Of a DNA stretch of 64,000 nt, positions 25,346 to 36,728 are shown in pieces (position 1 is the stretch's first letter; the number at the start of each line of letters is the position of its first letter). The stretch covers positions 2,144,896 to 2,208,895 of the forward strand of contig JAJHZJ010000416.1 in the NCBI GenBank assembly GCA_023548195.1, given 5' to 3'. A program made the position numbers and the translations under genes. Below the pieces are notes generated by a model. That model worked only from the letters and a program-made list of their open reading frames with translations, was not told the DNA's origin and made no database searches. The stretch is from Bettongia penicillata ogilbyi (lineage: Eukaryota; Chordata; Mammalia; Diprotodontia; Potoroidae).

Positions 25346-27269
25346 AATTCAACAAATTGATATTCAGGCATTTAAATTTTTCTTGAGGGATAAAACTATA
25401 TAATATATATATTTTGTGGTGTTAGCTGCCTCTAGTACATAGATATTTAAGTACCTGTTGGGTGAGTGAAACAATTGTCTTTTTTTGCTTACTGGGGAAA
25501 ACTTTGCATTTTGAGAGATGCCCTCTGTATGTGCTTTTCTTTTAGAGATAGAACTTGAACCCTGGTCTCCTAGACCTGGGGCAGGACCCTCTGTCCACCA
25601 AATCTGCCAATTTCTTGTTTCCTAAGGTGTGTAATTTTCAGGTGTAGCTAACCTAGTATATAAGCTCACAAGCTCTCTATAAGGTCAATACCATAGATGA
25701 CACCATAGCTTGTAACAACCTGAGGCATGAGAAGTAGAGACAGAATGCCTCTGTAGGTTATTTCCCTTTGTATTTTTAAGTAATATACTTGAAAATCAAA
25801 GAAATATTTAAAATAATTATTTTATATTTCCCTGAAAGGTTGAAATAACAAAGATGCAGAACTATAGGATAGATGGTCAAATCAATGCAGCAACAGACTT
25901 ACAGAGTATTATTTCAGAATAATATTACGGAATATTATTCAGACTTACTGAAGTAAGTTTTTTGCATTCTTAAACATTACTATTTTAAATGATGGGATAA
26001 TCTTAATAAGACTGCCCCTTATAAGACTTTCTTTAATTAGTTGTTGGCATCCCATAGAAATGAACTTAGGGCAAATAGATTTTTGTATTGTGGTAGAATT
26101 TTATTTAAATTAAGACATTGCTGGGAGTCACATATCAAATCATCAGTATTTGGAAATTCACTATAGTTTCTACCTTTGAGGTTTGGAAAGGAAGAGGTGT
26201 TGTGATACATGAACTGCATCTTGGTTTGTGTATTAGGTGGGTTCAGGCAGTTAAGGTGTCTTTGAGGAGGGTATGTGAAGTGAATTGAGGGGTAAATTTA
26301 AAAGTTTAGCTATAGCTAAATTTTATTTAAAGAGATCTCTTTAACATGATAAAGCTTTATTTTGACTGAATGTTTACTAGCAAATACACTACTTTAAGGA
26401 TTAAAAAAAACTTGCCTGGGGACCCAGCCTTTGCATAACTTGAAATTTGAAACTTACTCAAAAAAGGAGAATAGCCATTTTAGGACAAAATATTTTACCA
26501 CATAGGCATATCATAGTGTCAAAAAAAAAAAAGAATAATCTTGGGAAGGTAAACCCATTTGCCGAAGATGACAAATATTCTTGTATATTTTCCCTTTACA
26601 TCAAAGCCTACTTAATTAAGTTTACTGACTTAAATAAGGAATAGCTTGTTAAAGATGAGAGATTTTTACCTGGGTGTGCATGGACAAGGGAAAATATGTA
26701 AATAGATATCCAGAGAGTCCATGACCTTGAATGGAATTATGTCTATACTTTAACGATTATGAATTGCAGGCAACAAAATAATTGTTTTGAGACAGGTACA
26801 AAGGTTCCCCAGGCTGCCAAAGGGCTATATGACACAATAAAAAAGTTAAAAGAACCCTTCTTTAGAGGGTCTTATTGAGACTTTTAATGCAGTGTCTCTT
26901 TCACTGTTGGTCAGGATGTTAACAAAATTTTAGGGGATGTCTGTGTCATACTGCGTGCACCAGCTTCTATTGTTCTTTGGCAGCTCAGCATTTAATAGAA
27001 GGCGTAATATCAATGAGGGCACGGAATACCTGTAAAGCCAAAAGTCATAATTTCACTGTTTCTTGGTTGCCATCATAGTTAACAGTGCTATCACCAGCTC
27101 AGTCTCATTGCTGTATATATAGATGAAAAATTCTGCTAATATCTCTGATAGGAATAAAGCATTGATACTTATCAAAATAATACATTATCAACCTCATAAG
27201 GATACTAGCCATCAATTAAACTATTAATGTTAAAAGCAGAATTGTTAAACACAGCAGGAAGGGGGTGTG

Positions 27270-27565
27270 AGTCACCAGCATTTATTAAGTGTGCTATGTC
27301 AGGGTAAGCACTGAGAATACAAAAAAAAAGGTAAAAGACAGTCCTTATCCCCAAGGAGTGCACAGTTTAATGGGGGAGACAACATTGAAACAAGTCATAT
27401 ACAGGATAAATTGGGATAATCTCAAAGGGAAGACACTAAGATTAAGGAGGACTGGGGAAAGTTTCCTTTAGATAGTGAAATTTTAGCTGAGTCTTGAAGG
27501 AGGGAGAGCTTTCTAGGTATGGGGGATGGTCAGTGAAGATGCCCTGCAAACTGGTGCAGGAAAAA
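27270..27565 (-). mobile_element. L2 3' end, antisense
   Basis: CATTTATTAAGTGTGCTATG, CAGTTTAATGGGGGAGACAA and TTTAGCTGAGTCTTGAAGGA follow the antisense L2 consensus. Confidence 0.65.
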
Positions 27566-28227
27566 CTAGGGCAGACTTTCACTAACTAAATGATGATTGT
27601 ACATTTCTATTCTTCTCTTCCTTTTGCAACAACCAATCGAATTTTGCAAACATCAGAGAAGACTTGTAGTAATGTTAGTGAGGGGAAATATGCCCTCCTT
27701 CCCTCTGTTCCAGAAAAAAGAAAATCACAAACTTTTAGGAATGACTGTCCTAATGTAGCACTTAATATTACAGTATTAACAATTTGAGGACCAAGTGATC
27801 ACACTGCTAGAATAGAAAATTCAAATGCCAAAGCTAAAACTTTTTTAATGAATATTTTTCTATGAAAAAATATAGTATATATAATACATAAGTAAAAAAG
27901 ATATTTAGATCATTTCTTGGTCTGGACCAATTAACTGCCTTGTTTATTCTAATATATTTCAGTCACTTTCCATTGTTTACCTTTTTAGTCTGTTTAAAAT
28001 CTAGGTCAGAAAAGGAAATGGGGCATGGAAGACAATCAGTTCTCTTAATTTTTTTGTAAAAGTAAGCCAAACATGGAGGTTGTGACTACTACTTTCTAGT
28101 AAAGTGCATCGTTTTTGTAACAGTTATTTTTTTGTTACTAACAATTGGAAAAGCCTTTTCTCCTTGCTTCTGGATTTGGGGCTATTCATGCTATTCAAAT
28201 TGTTAGAACAGCATAAAAAAAATACTG

Positions 28228-28392
28228 GATTTAGAATCAAGGAACTATTAGGTTCAGATTCTGGATCTATGACTTAGTACCAGTGTGATTTTGGGCAAGT
28301 TTTATTTCTCTTAGGCTATTTACCCATTTGTAAAATAAGGATGTTGGACTAGAGGACTCCCAAGATCTCTTTCAGATTTAAATCTATGATTC
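28228..28392 (+). mobile_element. MIR/THER1-type SINE
   Basis: TTAGAATCAAGGAACTATTA, TGTGATTTTGGGCAAGTTTT and CCCAAGATCTCTTTCAGATT. It abuts the following L2. Confidence 0.55.
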
Positions 28393-28394
28393 AG

Positions 28395-29105
28395 GCAGTC
28401 AAAAAGTATTTATTAGGCATCCCCTGTCTGTCAGGCACTGCTGAGCACTGAGGATCCAAAGTCCCTGTCCTCAAGGAGCTTACAGTCTAATGGAGGAGGC
28501 AACATGCAAACAACTTTAACAAATGATATGCAGAATAAATTGGAGATCATCTCAAAGGGAAGGCATTCACATTAAGGATGATTGGGAAAGATTTATTTTA
28601 GAAAGTAGGATTTTTGCTGTGATTTGGAAGCCAGAAGGTAGGGATGAGGAGAAAGAGGATCCCAGGTGAGGCCAGTGCACCACACAGATGGCCGAGTACA
28701 GGGTAGGAATTAAAATACAGAAGACTGGAAAGGTAGTCAGGGACCAGGTTATGAGAAGTTTTAAAAACCAGAGGATTTTGTATTAGATCCTGAAGTTACA
28801 AGGGAGCTATTCAAATTTAGTGAATGAGGAAGAGGGTTAAATGGTTAAGACCTGCACTTTAGAAAGATAAATTTGACAGCTGAATGGAGGATAAACTAGG
28901 TTGATTTCCTCCTGGAGAGACTAGAGACAGAACAAGACAACCAGTAGCCTGTTGTAATGGTCCATGCATAAAGTGGGGAGGACCTGCACCAATGTGGTAG
29001 CAGTGTTAGAAGAGGACATCCTGTGTGAGATATATTTTGAAGGCAAAATGGACAAGACTTTGCAACAGGTTGGATATGGAAGTGAGAGTGAGGAGTCAAG
29101 GATGG
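28395..29105 (-). mobile_element. L2, antisense, 3' end to RT C-terminus
   Basis: About 700 bp: GGAGCTTACAGTCTAATGGA, AGAAGACTGGAAAGGTAGTC, GACAGCTGAATGGAGGATAA and GTTGTAATGGTCCATGCATA follow antisense L2 in order. Confidence 0.7.
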
Positions 29106-29871
29106 CTTTTAATTTCTGTGAAGTTCCTTAAGATTAGAACTTTCCAGAAGTGAAATGGGCTGCCAAGGCAGGGGTCACCCTGACCTCCCTGACTGGAGAC
29201 CTTTCAAGTAAGGAGAGATGGGTGACTTAACCTATGGGGCTTGTTATAGAAGAGATTCTTGTTCAGCTGTGAGTTGGAAATATCTGTGATTGTAATTGTG
29301 ACCTGCCTTAGGTCAGACGGTTAGTTGGTTCAATGAGTTTGTACTGAAATCCAGTGCTAATTTTCCCTAAAGCGCCATGCTCTTTCCCATATACCATGCT
29401 GGTGATATGATGTGCTCTTTATTATTTTAAAGGAGAAGTGTTTTAAAATAAGAATTGGAATTAGATGTATATAATTGTTTGGATTAAGAGTAAGAGGGGA
29501 TAGTGCTTTTAAACAGCATAAAGGATTTAGTAGTCTTAGTAGAAAGCCACATGACCACCAAGATAAGATAAGCATCATTAAACCCTTCTGTGAAATCCTC
29601 TGGACTCCCACATACTGTTAATGAGCACACTTTGTGTTATTATGGCAGGCACTGGCAAAAAAAAAGGTAGCAACTATAAAATTTGTTTGTAAAACTTTAG
29701 ACTTTTGTCAGAGGGGTATTATAGGAAAGCAGAGTTAAAGTATATGCTTGTCATGTCATAATTGGAAATTAAGTTACTAGACTACCAGAAAAAATAGTGA
29801 TTTATTTGCTCTATGATAAACTTAGTGTAGTAAAACTGATTTTTTAATCATGTCACCTTTATTTTTTTTAG

Positions 29872-30048
29872 TTGATGCTGATGAAATTAAAAGGCTAGGA
29901 AAGAGATTTAAGAAGCTTGATTTGGACAACTCTGGTTCTTTGAGTGTGGAAGAGTTCATGTCTTTGCCTGAGTTGCAACAGAACCCGTTAGTTCAGCGAG
30001 TAATAGATATATTTGACACAGATGGGAATGGAGAAGTAGACTTCAAAG
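29872..30048 (+). CDS. PPP3R1: PPP3R1 coding exon, residues 15-74 (EF-hands 1 and 2)
   Basis: 177 bp. The acceptor is TTTTTTTTAG at 29862-29871 and the donor GTAAGA follows AAAG at 30048. The first two bases complete Phe15, whose first base is on the missing upstream exon. The last base starts Glu74. Confidence 0.97.
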
Positions 30049-33000
30049 GTAAGAAATTAGTCTTAACATAATCTTAATAGATAGGTGTTACAGTTCTTGT
30101 TTTCACAAAGTTCTTAACATTTTAAAAGTCTTTTTGTTCTTATTAATCCATTTGGCAACAGTAGAGTTCCCATACATATCAGGATCAGAGAATATACTCA
30201 TTTATGACAATTTATTAAAATAGAATATATCATTAAAGCATTAAGAGTTAAGAGGTTTATTACTACAAAATTAGTTCAAGGAAAATAAGAACACTGATAC
30301 TTGACTCTTCAAGATATGTTAGTAAATCTTTTGATCAAGTTGTTTTCCTTGTGCTTAAAAAATGAGTTTCAACTTTGATTAACTTTAAAAGTCAATTTTG
30401 TAGCTTATGGAAAGATATGGTATAAAATTTTAAATGGACTGCATTAGTAAGGTAAAGTACATGTACTACCTTAGCCAGGATTATTTTACGTTAACTAATA
30501 TGGATTTTCCAATGACAATCTGCTACAGTGCTGCAGTTGTTTTACAGATAGGTATTATAAATTTAGTTCTGTATTCTGATAAAAATTTGGACATTTTCAT
30601 ATCCTTTAATTTTTACAGTTGTGATTATTAAATTCATCCTCATTTTGTTGTTGGTTGTTAAAAAACTAGCTTTTTAATTGAGAAGTCGCTGCTATATTAA
30701 TTTGGGGTTTGATGCACACAGTGTCATCCTCAACAGGGCCCATTATCTATAAGAAATCTCTCTACCATATAGTAGGAGCTGAATTGAATAGTTGTCATTG
30801 TCTCTGTTGGGGTACCTCTTGTTAGGCAAAGTGTCGTTATTTCTGTGCTTACTAACATGGTTGGAGTGTCAGGCAGTGACCTTATTCAACCAATTAAGCT
30901 ACAACTTTTTGAACATAACTCATTCCATTGATGTTACAGTGCATTTGTTTATGATGGCATTTTTAGATTTTTGAAAATGGGTGGAAATTTTTTTTGTAAA
31001 TGAATATGTAAAATAATCTTTATTTTTCAGTGGGAAAACAACTCTGATATAAATGCTGTTTTTGTGCTTTCTGCATTTTAGAATTCATTGAAGGAGTTTC
31101 TCAGTTCAGTGTCAAAGGAGATAAAGAACAGAAATTAAGGTGTAAGTATCTTAATTTTTTGACACTGTAGTACCTGCTTTTAAAATGCATAACATGTGTG
31201 TGGTACTTATTATATACTTTTCAACAAAGAAAGCTTTGTCCAAGAGTTTTGGTGTAGATGTTAATGGTCAAAATCCTAGTCAAGTATTTTTTGAGGGACC
31301 TGTACCCTAACACTTTTTTAATCATAGGATTTAGTGTTGAAAGGGGCCTCAGCGATCATATTCCTAAATTTACAAATAAGGAAATGGAGGCTGAAAGAGG
31401 TGAATTAATTTGTCTAAAGTTGCCTAGGTTGCCATTATTAAGGCTGAGATTTGAATTGAGTTCTGATGACTCTGGATCAAGTGGATTTCTTCCTTTTTAC
31501 TATACCACTTTCTACTTATTTTGGTTTTTAGCTAGGTAGGGAGAAGTATGCAGACAGTATTTCACTTTGCTAAAACTTGAACTCTCTCATCAAAATATTT
31601 TTCATAGTGTCAGTTCTAGTACAATATTTAATATTTTAACTACTTGGAGTAATGCATATTTCAGAATATTACAAATTGTTGATCCAACTACAAGTTCTTT
31701 TTTAAAAAAGTCTTTAGCCTCAACTTATGAAATATATTACTGTCATATTCTGAGGTAAAAATTTCAAGTTTTTGCTGACACATTGTGTCTAGTGAATGTG
31801 GATAAATGTGTTTTTTGACAGAAATACAATAAAACTTTCTAGTAGCATTTATGAGGCCTGAGAACTTAAACCCATAAGTATTGGTAATTAAATTGCTTTC
31901 AAATTTCTTGTAAAATATTAGGGACCTCTAGGATTGTTTGTGTAAAATTAATGATACATCATTAATGATAGTGATATAATATTAATGATATAATAACATA
32001 TATTAATATTTACATATAATGATGACATTAATGATATGTAGTATTAGTGATGTGTGCATCATATTGACCATTAACTATTCCTCACTTTTTTAAAAGTTGC
32101 TTTCCGAATCTATGACATGGATAAGGATGGCTATATTTCCAATGGGGAGCTCTTCCAGGTGCTGAAGATGATGGTGGGGAACAACCTGAAAGATACACAA
32201 TTACAACAGATTGTAGACAAAACCATAATTAATGCAGATAAGGATGGAGATGGAAGAATATCCTTTGAAGAATTCTGTGCTGTATGTATTTACAGATTTT
32301 TCATTTAATTATAACTTAATAAAAGCCAATAGTTTGGGCAAAAATATTTTTTAAAACATCTTGCATCTAATTTGCTGTATTATGTCATTTAGTTTTGCCT
32401 TGTCATTCTACATAGATAGCCTGTTTTTGTATCACAGTTTTTCAGTTGTCATATAAACAACTTTAAACTATTTTTAAATGAGCTGCTTCGCTAGTCATAT
32501 TAAAACCAGAAAATTAAAATATTTTAGCAGTTATGAGTAGTTAATACTCATCGATGGTAACGTGACTAAATATTGGTAATATCATATAAATGAATGGCAC
32601 CAGTGACCGAGTTTTCATTGAGTAGATAAAGCTTTTAACCATTAAGTTTGACTAGTCCAGTCTAGTTTAAATTCTGTGTTGACAGGTTATTCTGCATATT
32701 TCTTTTACATGTGATGCTGCTTATTGTCGTTAAACCCAAGAAAAACTGGTAAACCACTACAGTGTCTTTGTTTAACAGTTGGTTTAGTCGTGCAGTCTGT
32801 GATTGTGGAAACAGTAGTTTTTTCTTATTAGTGGTACCTTTGAGGCAGCCAGATGTAGTAGAAAGATTGTTGGACTATAGTTAGGAGATACCCAAGTCCC
32901 ACTTTTACCTCTTTATATTGTTTATATATTTATATACTGGTTATATGACCATGAGCAAGTTACTTAAACTGAATTTAAGTTTCTTAATTTCTGAAACAGA

Positions 33001-34660
33001 AAAAAAAGTAATACCTATTATATTTGCCTCAGGGTTGTTATGAGTGTCAAGCAAGATAACATTTGTATGCGTATTCTTGGAATCTAATTTATAAGGACAC
33101 ACTCACAAAATGTATTTTCTAAGGGTTTATGAAGTGTTGGTGCATAAGGGATAGTCTAAGAACAGAGGCATGAAAGGACTTGCCATACCTAGGAAAGAGC
33201 AGAGCCAATCACTGGTTGCATAAGAGGCCATGGGAAGGGGAGAAGTATTTGGAGACAAGGCTCAGAAGTCAGGCTGCTGCCAGTTCTTGAACTGGCACAT
33301 TATCCACACATTATCTTCCCACTCCCATCCCATTTCTCCTTTTCTCACTGCGATGGCAGAGAAAGCTTTCTTATATACGTGTTAATATAAGTCTCTGTGT
33401 ATAAAGGATTGAAGGAAGATTCTGAAGAGAAAGCAGGCTCAAAGGGACATGATTTGTTTTACCACCAGAGAAGGAATCTGTTGTTGAGGATGAGAAGTGG
33501 CACAAAACTTGAAGGATATGTGTGAGGCCAGTACCAGATACCAGCTGGAGAGTAAAGGGGGAAGGAAGAAGTCTCTGGAGCAGCTTTAGGGATTTATTTT
33601 CCTCTCATGTATTCCCAAAAGCAGCAGCAGTCTAGGAAGAGAGGGAACTCTCAGGAGTGTTGGCAGATTATAACCTTACCCAAGCGGGGGTGTCTTGTTT
33701 TGGTTTGTCAGGTGGCTAAATGTGTTCAAGTCAGGAACTGTGCCTGTAGTTGGGATACAGATGATTTTACTTTTAGATAAAATATATCAAGATGTTCATT
33801 TTAGTAGCTATTTTGTTAAATAATATAGTAGTAGCTATCTTATTAGATAATGGCAGTAGTAGATATCTTATTAAGTAATAGCCATTTTATTAAATAATAG
33901 TTATAGCTATATGATTTAAGTATTAGTAATAATTTTGTTAAACAATAGTAGCTGTTTTGTTAAATATTAGCAGTTCTATTAAATAAGTTTTATTAATATT
34001 AATAGTAGCTATTCTATCACATAATAGAATTTATACATATTTAAGTCCATTAGAACATTACACAGTAATTTGCACTCATTTAGTAGCTGTTTTGTTAAAT
34101 ATATTAGCTGTCATTAAATGACAGTAGGAGTTTTATTAATAATGGTAGTGTTAACTATTCTATCACATAATAGAATTTAAGTCCATAAGAAAATGATACA
34201 CAGTAATTTTCACTCATTTGTCATTTCATTTCTTAATAGGTTATTCTTCTAGAATAATCAGGGAAGCTGTATTGGATTTTCAGAACAACTTTTAAAACTG
34301 AATTTTACCATCCGATATTAAGTTCCCAGAGCACAAAGGAAAAGGCCTGTGAAGTTAGCTTTTCAAATATAACTCAGTGTCGTTTTTATCCGGATTAAAA
34401 ATTAATCATCTCTTGGCTTGGAGAGGAAGAGGGAGAACCCATGAGAAATTTTAACTTGAGACAACTTTGTGAGAAGTTCCAGGTTCCGAAAGTAATAGAT
34501 TTGAGGCAGCTGCTTGTTTGTTTATACTGTAACTTTGGCAAGGTTATTATTGCATTAATAAAGAGAGATTTCTCAGCTTGTGTTAAGCTTCATTTGTTCC
34601 TGTCTGTTTCAGGTTGTAGGAGGCCTAGATATCCACAAAAAGATGGTGGTAGATGTGTGA
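29872..34660 (+). CDS. PPP3R1: PPP3R1, calcineurin subunit B type 1 (coding exons for residues 15-170; 5' exon outside window)
   Basis: Regulatory, calcium-binding subunit of the phosphatase calcineurin. It binds the catalytic A subunit and, with calmodulin, switches on dephosphorylation of substrates such as NFAT in the cytoplasm. Four exons are seen: 29872-30048, 31082-31141, 32097-32281 and 34613-34660, all with AG acceptors, GT donors and compatible phases. They encode residues 15 (split codon) to 170 and match my recollection of human calcineurin B at every position. Four canonical EF-hand loops are intact: residues 31-42 ([12 protein letters not shown]), 63-74 ([12 protein letters not shown]), 100-111 ([12 protein letters not shown]) and 141-152 ([12 protein letters not shown]). 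The protein ends MVVDV then TGA at 34658-34660. The start, the myristoylated Gly2 and residues 1-14 lie on an exon I could not find in the window, so it is presumably upstream across a long intron. Apparent starts before residue 15 are intron read-through. The PPP3R2 retrogene is excluded by the introns. Confidence 0.97.
31082..31141 (+). CDS. PPP3R1: PPP3R1 coding exon, residues 74-94
   Basis: 60 bp. It begins AATTCATTGAAGG after CATTTTAG and ends AAATTAAGGT before GTAAGT. It encodes the helix after EF-hand 2 and the linker up to Phe94, which is split across the junction. Confidence 0.96.
31315..31500 (-). mobile_element. MIR-related SINE, antisense
   Basis: GAAAGGGGCCTCAGCGATCA, AAATAAGGAAATGGAGGCTG and GAGATTTGAATTGAGTTCTG. 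It lies in the second seen PPP3R1 intron. Confidence 0.5.
31950..32060 (+). repeat. ATTAATGATA-rich tract
   Basis: Degenerate repetition of TTAATGATA-like units, ending about 37 bp before the acceptor of the EF-hand 3/4 exon. Confidence 0.7.
32097..32281 (+). CDS. PPP3R1: PPP3R1 coding exon, residues 94-155 (EF-hands 3 and 4)
   Basis: 185 bp. The acceptor is TTTTTTAAAAG, ending at 32096, and the donor GTATGT starts at 32282 after codon GCT (Ala155). Both C-lobe EF-hand loops and the intervening helices are intact. Confidence 0.97.
32850..33070 (+). mobile_element. MIR, sense
   Basis: GACCATGAGCAAGTTACTTA, AAAGTAATACCTATTATATT and CAGGGTTGTTATGAGTGTCA. Confidence 0.55.
33947..34219 (+). repeat. 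Two-copy tandem duplication (135 and 138 bp)
   Basis: Unit 1 is 33947-34081 and unit 2 is 34082-34219. Both begin AGTAGCTGTTTTGTTAAAT, share TATTCTATCACATAATAGAA and end CACTCATTT, with substitutions and small gaps between them. Upstream, 33790-33946 has shorter related TAGTAGCTAT units. Confidence 0.85.
34613..34660 (+). CDS. PPP3R1: PPP3R1 last coding exon, residues 156-170 and stop
   Basis: 48 coding bp after the acceptor TGTCTGTTTCAG. It reads [15 protein letters not shown] then TGA. The exon continues into the 3' UTR. Confidence 0.97.
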   Translation, partial: VVGGLDIHKKMVVDV

Positions 34661-34975
34661 CTCTCTTTAGAGCACCGCCCAACACTTTTGCTTTCTTCTC
34701 CATCTCTGAAGATCTGCTCAAGACGTCCAGCAACGCTATCTGTGTATTTAAATGGAAGTATTTTTCTCTGTGAAGCCACATTTTCCAACATGAGCCTCAT
34801 GAAGCCAACTAAGTGTTATTGAACTCTTATTCTCTCAATAACTCCGTGTAGCACTTTAAAGTCTGAAGGACAGCAAGATGGAAAAGAGCATCAGTGTGGT
34901 GGAGAAAGGGAAGGGTTGGCTTTTTAATTTATTTTTCTTCATCTTTTATAACAAGGAAATATCTATATATACATA

Positions 34976-34983
34976 TGTAAATA
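34976..34983 (+). promoter_or_regulatory. Pumilio response element match in PPP3R1 3' UTR
   Basis: TGTAAATA matches the PUM1/PUM2 consensus TGTANATA on the transcribed strand. The surroundings are very AT-rich, so a chance match is possible. Confidence 0.35.
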
Positions 34984-36478
34984 TTTATATATAGATATAT
35001 GTAGCTTTCTATATGTAGTAGGTTGGCTTTAATTTAATATACTTGATTCAGAAGCAAAACTAGAATACAAAAGTGCCAAGCAGAACATAAACAGTTCGAA
35101 ATATGGATATATACTTACTTTTATTTCACACAGTTTTATATATATAGTAGAAGTCTGTAAAATTTAAACTGGGTGTTAGGTCATCTGTTTTCCTTTTCCT
35201 GTGATATTCAGGTGTCTCTTGACAGATTGATAAAGCATTGTTAACTTCCTGCTATTTACCTTAATTACTTTTTTGTAACACAGGAGTCTCTAATTTTATT
35301 TATACCTGTTAATATATATTTCCAGGGACTGTGTCTCTTTGCTAAGCAGCTTTTACTACACTTCTGATGAATGAAATAATGTAACTTCAATGCGAATGCC
35401 AAGAACTAGTCCTTGTGTTCATATAGTAACTGTGCAATCTTTGTGGCCACTTCATTCTGTTACTTAGTAACTGTGGAAACAGTTGCATTTATTAAAATAT
35501 CCCTAAGCAATGTAAATTATCAGCTGTAAGGTTATTTTATACATGACAGCTAGATTTGTCTCAATGCATTGCTTAAACATGAGAATTTGAGACTATCATG
35601 CAATTATCCAGAATTCTCACTTTTGATACATTGTGTAGTGAGATAAAATGTTTGTCGTTTAACTTAATGTTGGAATCATGTTTCCCTTCTGCACTAGAAG
35701 AATGCAGGTAATGTAACCTATTGTAGGTAGTCTAATTAAATAATATTTAATGCGTGTGTATATGTATTATGTACACATATATTTATACACGTATATTTCA
35801 TACAAGGGGAAAATCTTGTTAACCTATGCCACAGAAAGAAGAAACTTTCCATTATCCAAATTTGTACTATATCTGTTACAGGTCTAGAGAGTTTTTGACA
35901 TTTATTTCTAGATTTGCCCAAATCATGATTTGTAATGCTAACTTGCTATATTTGTGTGACATAAAAGTAGTGAATCATGTTCTACCAACTACCCTTCCCT
36001 TTCTGCAATGGTACTATTGGCTGGAAAAAAAATGTTATTAAACTTTTAGGGCAGTACAGTCTTTCCTAGTTTTTCTATTTAACTGGTTTTGTAATCAGCG
36101 ATAGAAAAGTAAAGTTGTATGAACCTTCTTCAATTGAGCACCTCTCTGCCATAGCTGTTCCTTCAACTGAGTGCTGCACATCATGGGCTCTGTCTGTGAG
36201 AGAGAAACCCAGGTGCTTGGTGTCCTTGCATGACATGGAGTTTTGCATGTAGATCGATTTGAAATGTACCTCTTGTTTACATAATTTGCATAATTTAAAA
36301 AGATAATGTTGCCAAACTTTGGTAAATGTTAATGTTCAAACTGAAAATCTCCACTACATGTAACTTTCTTCCTCTGGATCAGTACGTGGCTTATAATCCC
36401 AGCCAGTGGTTTGATCTGTTCCAGTGTCAACTGCCATGTGCTCTGCTTCAAGAGGGAACTAGTCTTTTGTGAATTTTT

Positions 36479-36486
36479 TGTACATA
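36479..36486 (+). promoter_or_regulatory. Pumilio response element match in PPP3R1 3' UTR
   Basis: TGTACATA matches TGTANATA on the transcribed strand, about 235 bases before the distal poly(A) signal. Confidence 0.4.
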
Positions 36487-36714
36487 AGTATTTGTTACAG
36501 ATATTTTAGCAAATGCTTTCTATTTCTCTTGCTTGTGCATATCTTGGCTGGCGTTATAGAAAATAGTGCAAACATCATTTCCTTATTGGGGGATTTTTGT
36601 TTTGTTTTGTTTTTTTAGTTTGTGTTGGGGGGAATGGTTTATGTTGAATGTTAGTTTTTCTTCTGCATGCTACATCATGTTGTGTGGGATCTTTAGGAAC
36701 CTTCATACTATATG

Positions 36715-36728
36715 AATAAAAAAATAAA
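36715..36728 (+). terminator. PPP3R1: PPP3R1 polyadenylation signals (two AATAAA)
   Basis: Two AATAAA hexamers, starting at 36715 and 36723, with a GT-rich stretch (GTGTTCAAAGGTGTTCTGTT) starting about 20 bases further on. This is the expected layout for 3'-end cleavage. Confidence 0.75.

Larger units (their letters stand above)
1..29871 (+). other. PPP3R1 intron 1 (3' part), repeat-rich, no coding exon seen
   Basis: No conserved exon was recognised here. The repeats are listed separately. Stretches where I see nothing identifiable, beyond AT-rich old DNA and short homopolymers: 1370-2180, 4026-5370, 5665-5940, 7565-8845, 10500-11045, 11170-11600, 14990-16390, 16615-17390, 19795-20640 (purine-rich), 25350-27265, 27570-28225 and 29110-29871. 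Positions 6690-7025 are locally GC-richer and unassigned. Confidence 0.75.
30049..34612 (+). other. PPP3R1 introns between the seen coding exons
   Basis: Three introns: 30049-31081, 31142-32096 and 32282-34612. The first holds nothing recognisable. The second holds an old MIR-related copy and an ATTAATGATA-rich tract. The third holds a MIR copy and a 135-bp tandem duplication; 32290-32845 and 33075-33780 look anonymous. Confidence 0.85.

Noticed and set aside
29850..29871. Start codon upstream of the first seen PPP3R1 exon
   Set aside because: It lies in the intron before a clear AG acceptor, and the true N-terminus differs.
1..29871. PPP3R1 start exon (residues 1-14)
   Set aside because: I searched by eye for sequence that could encode the known N-terminus and found none. 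It is presumed upstream of the window.
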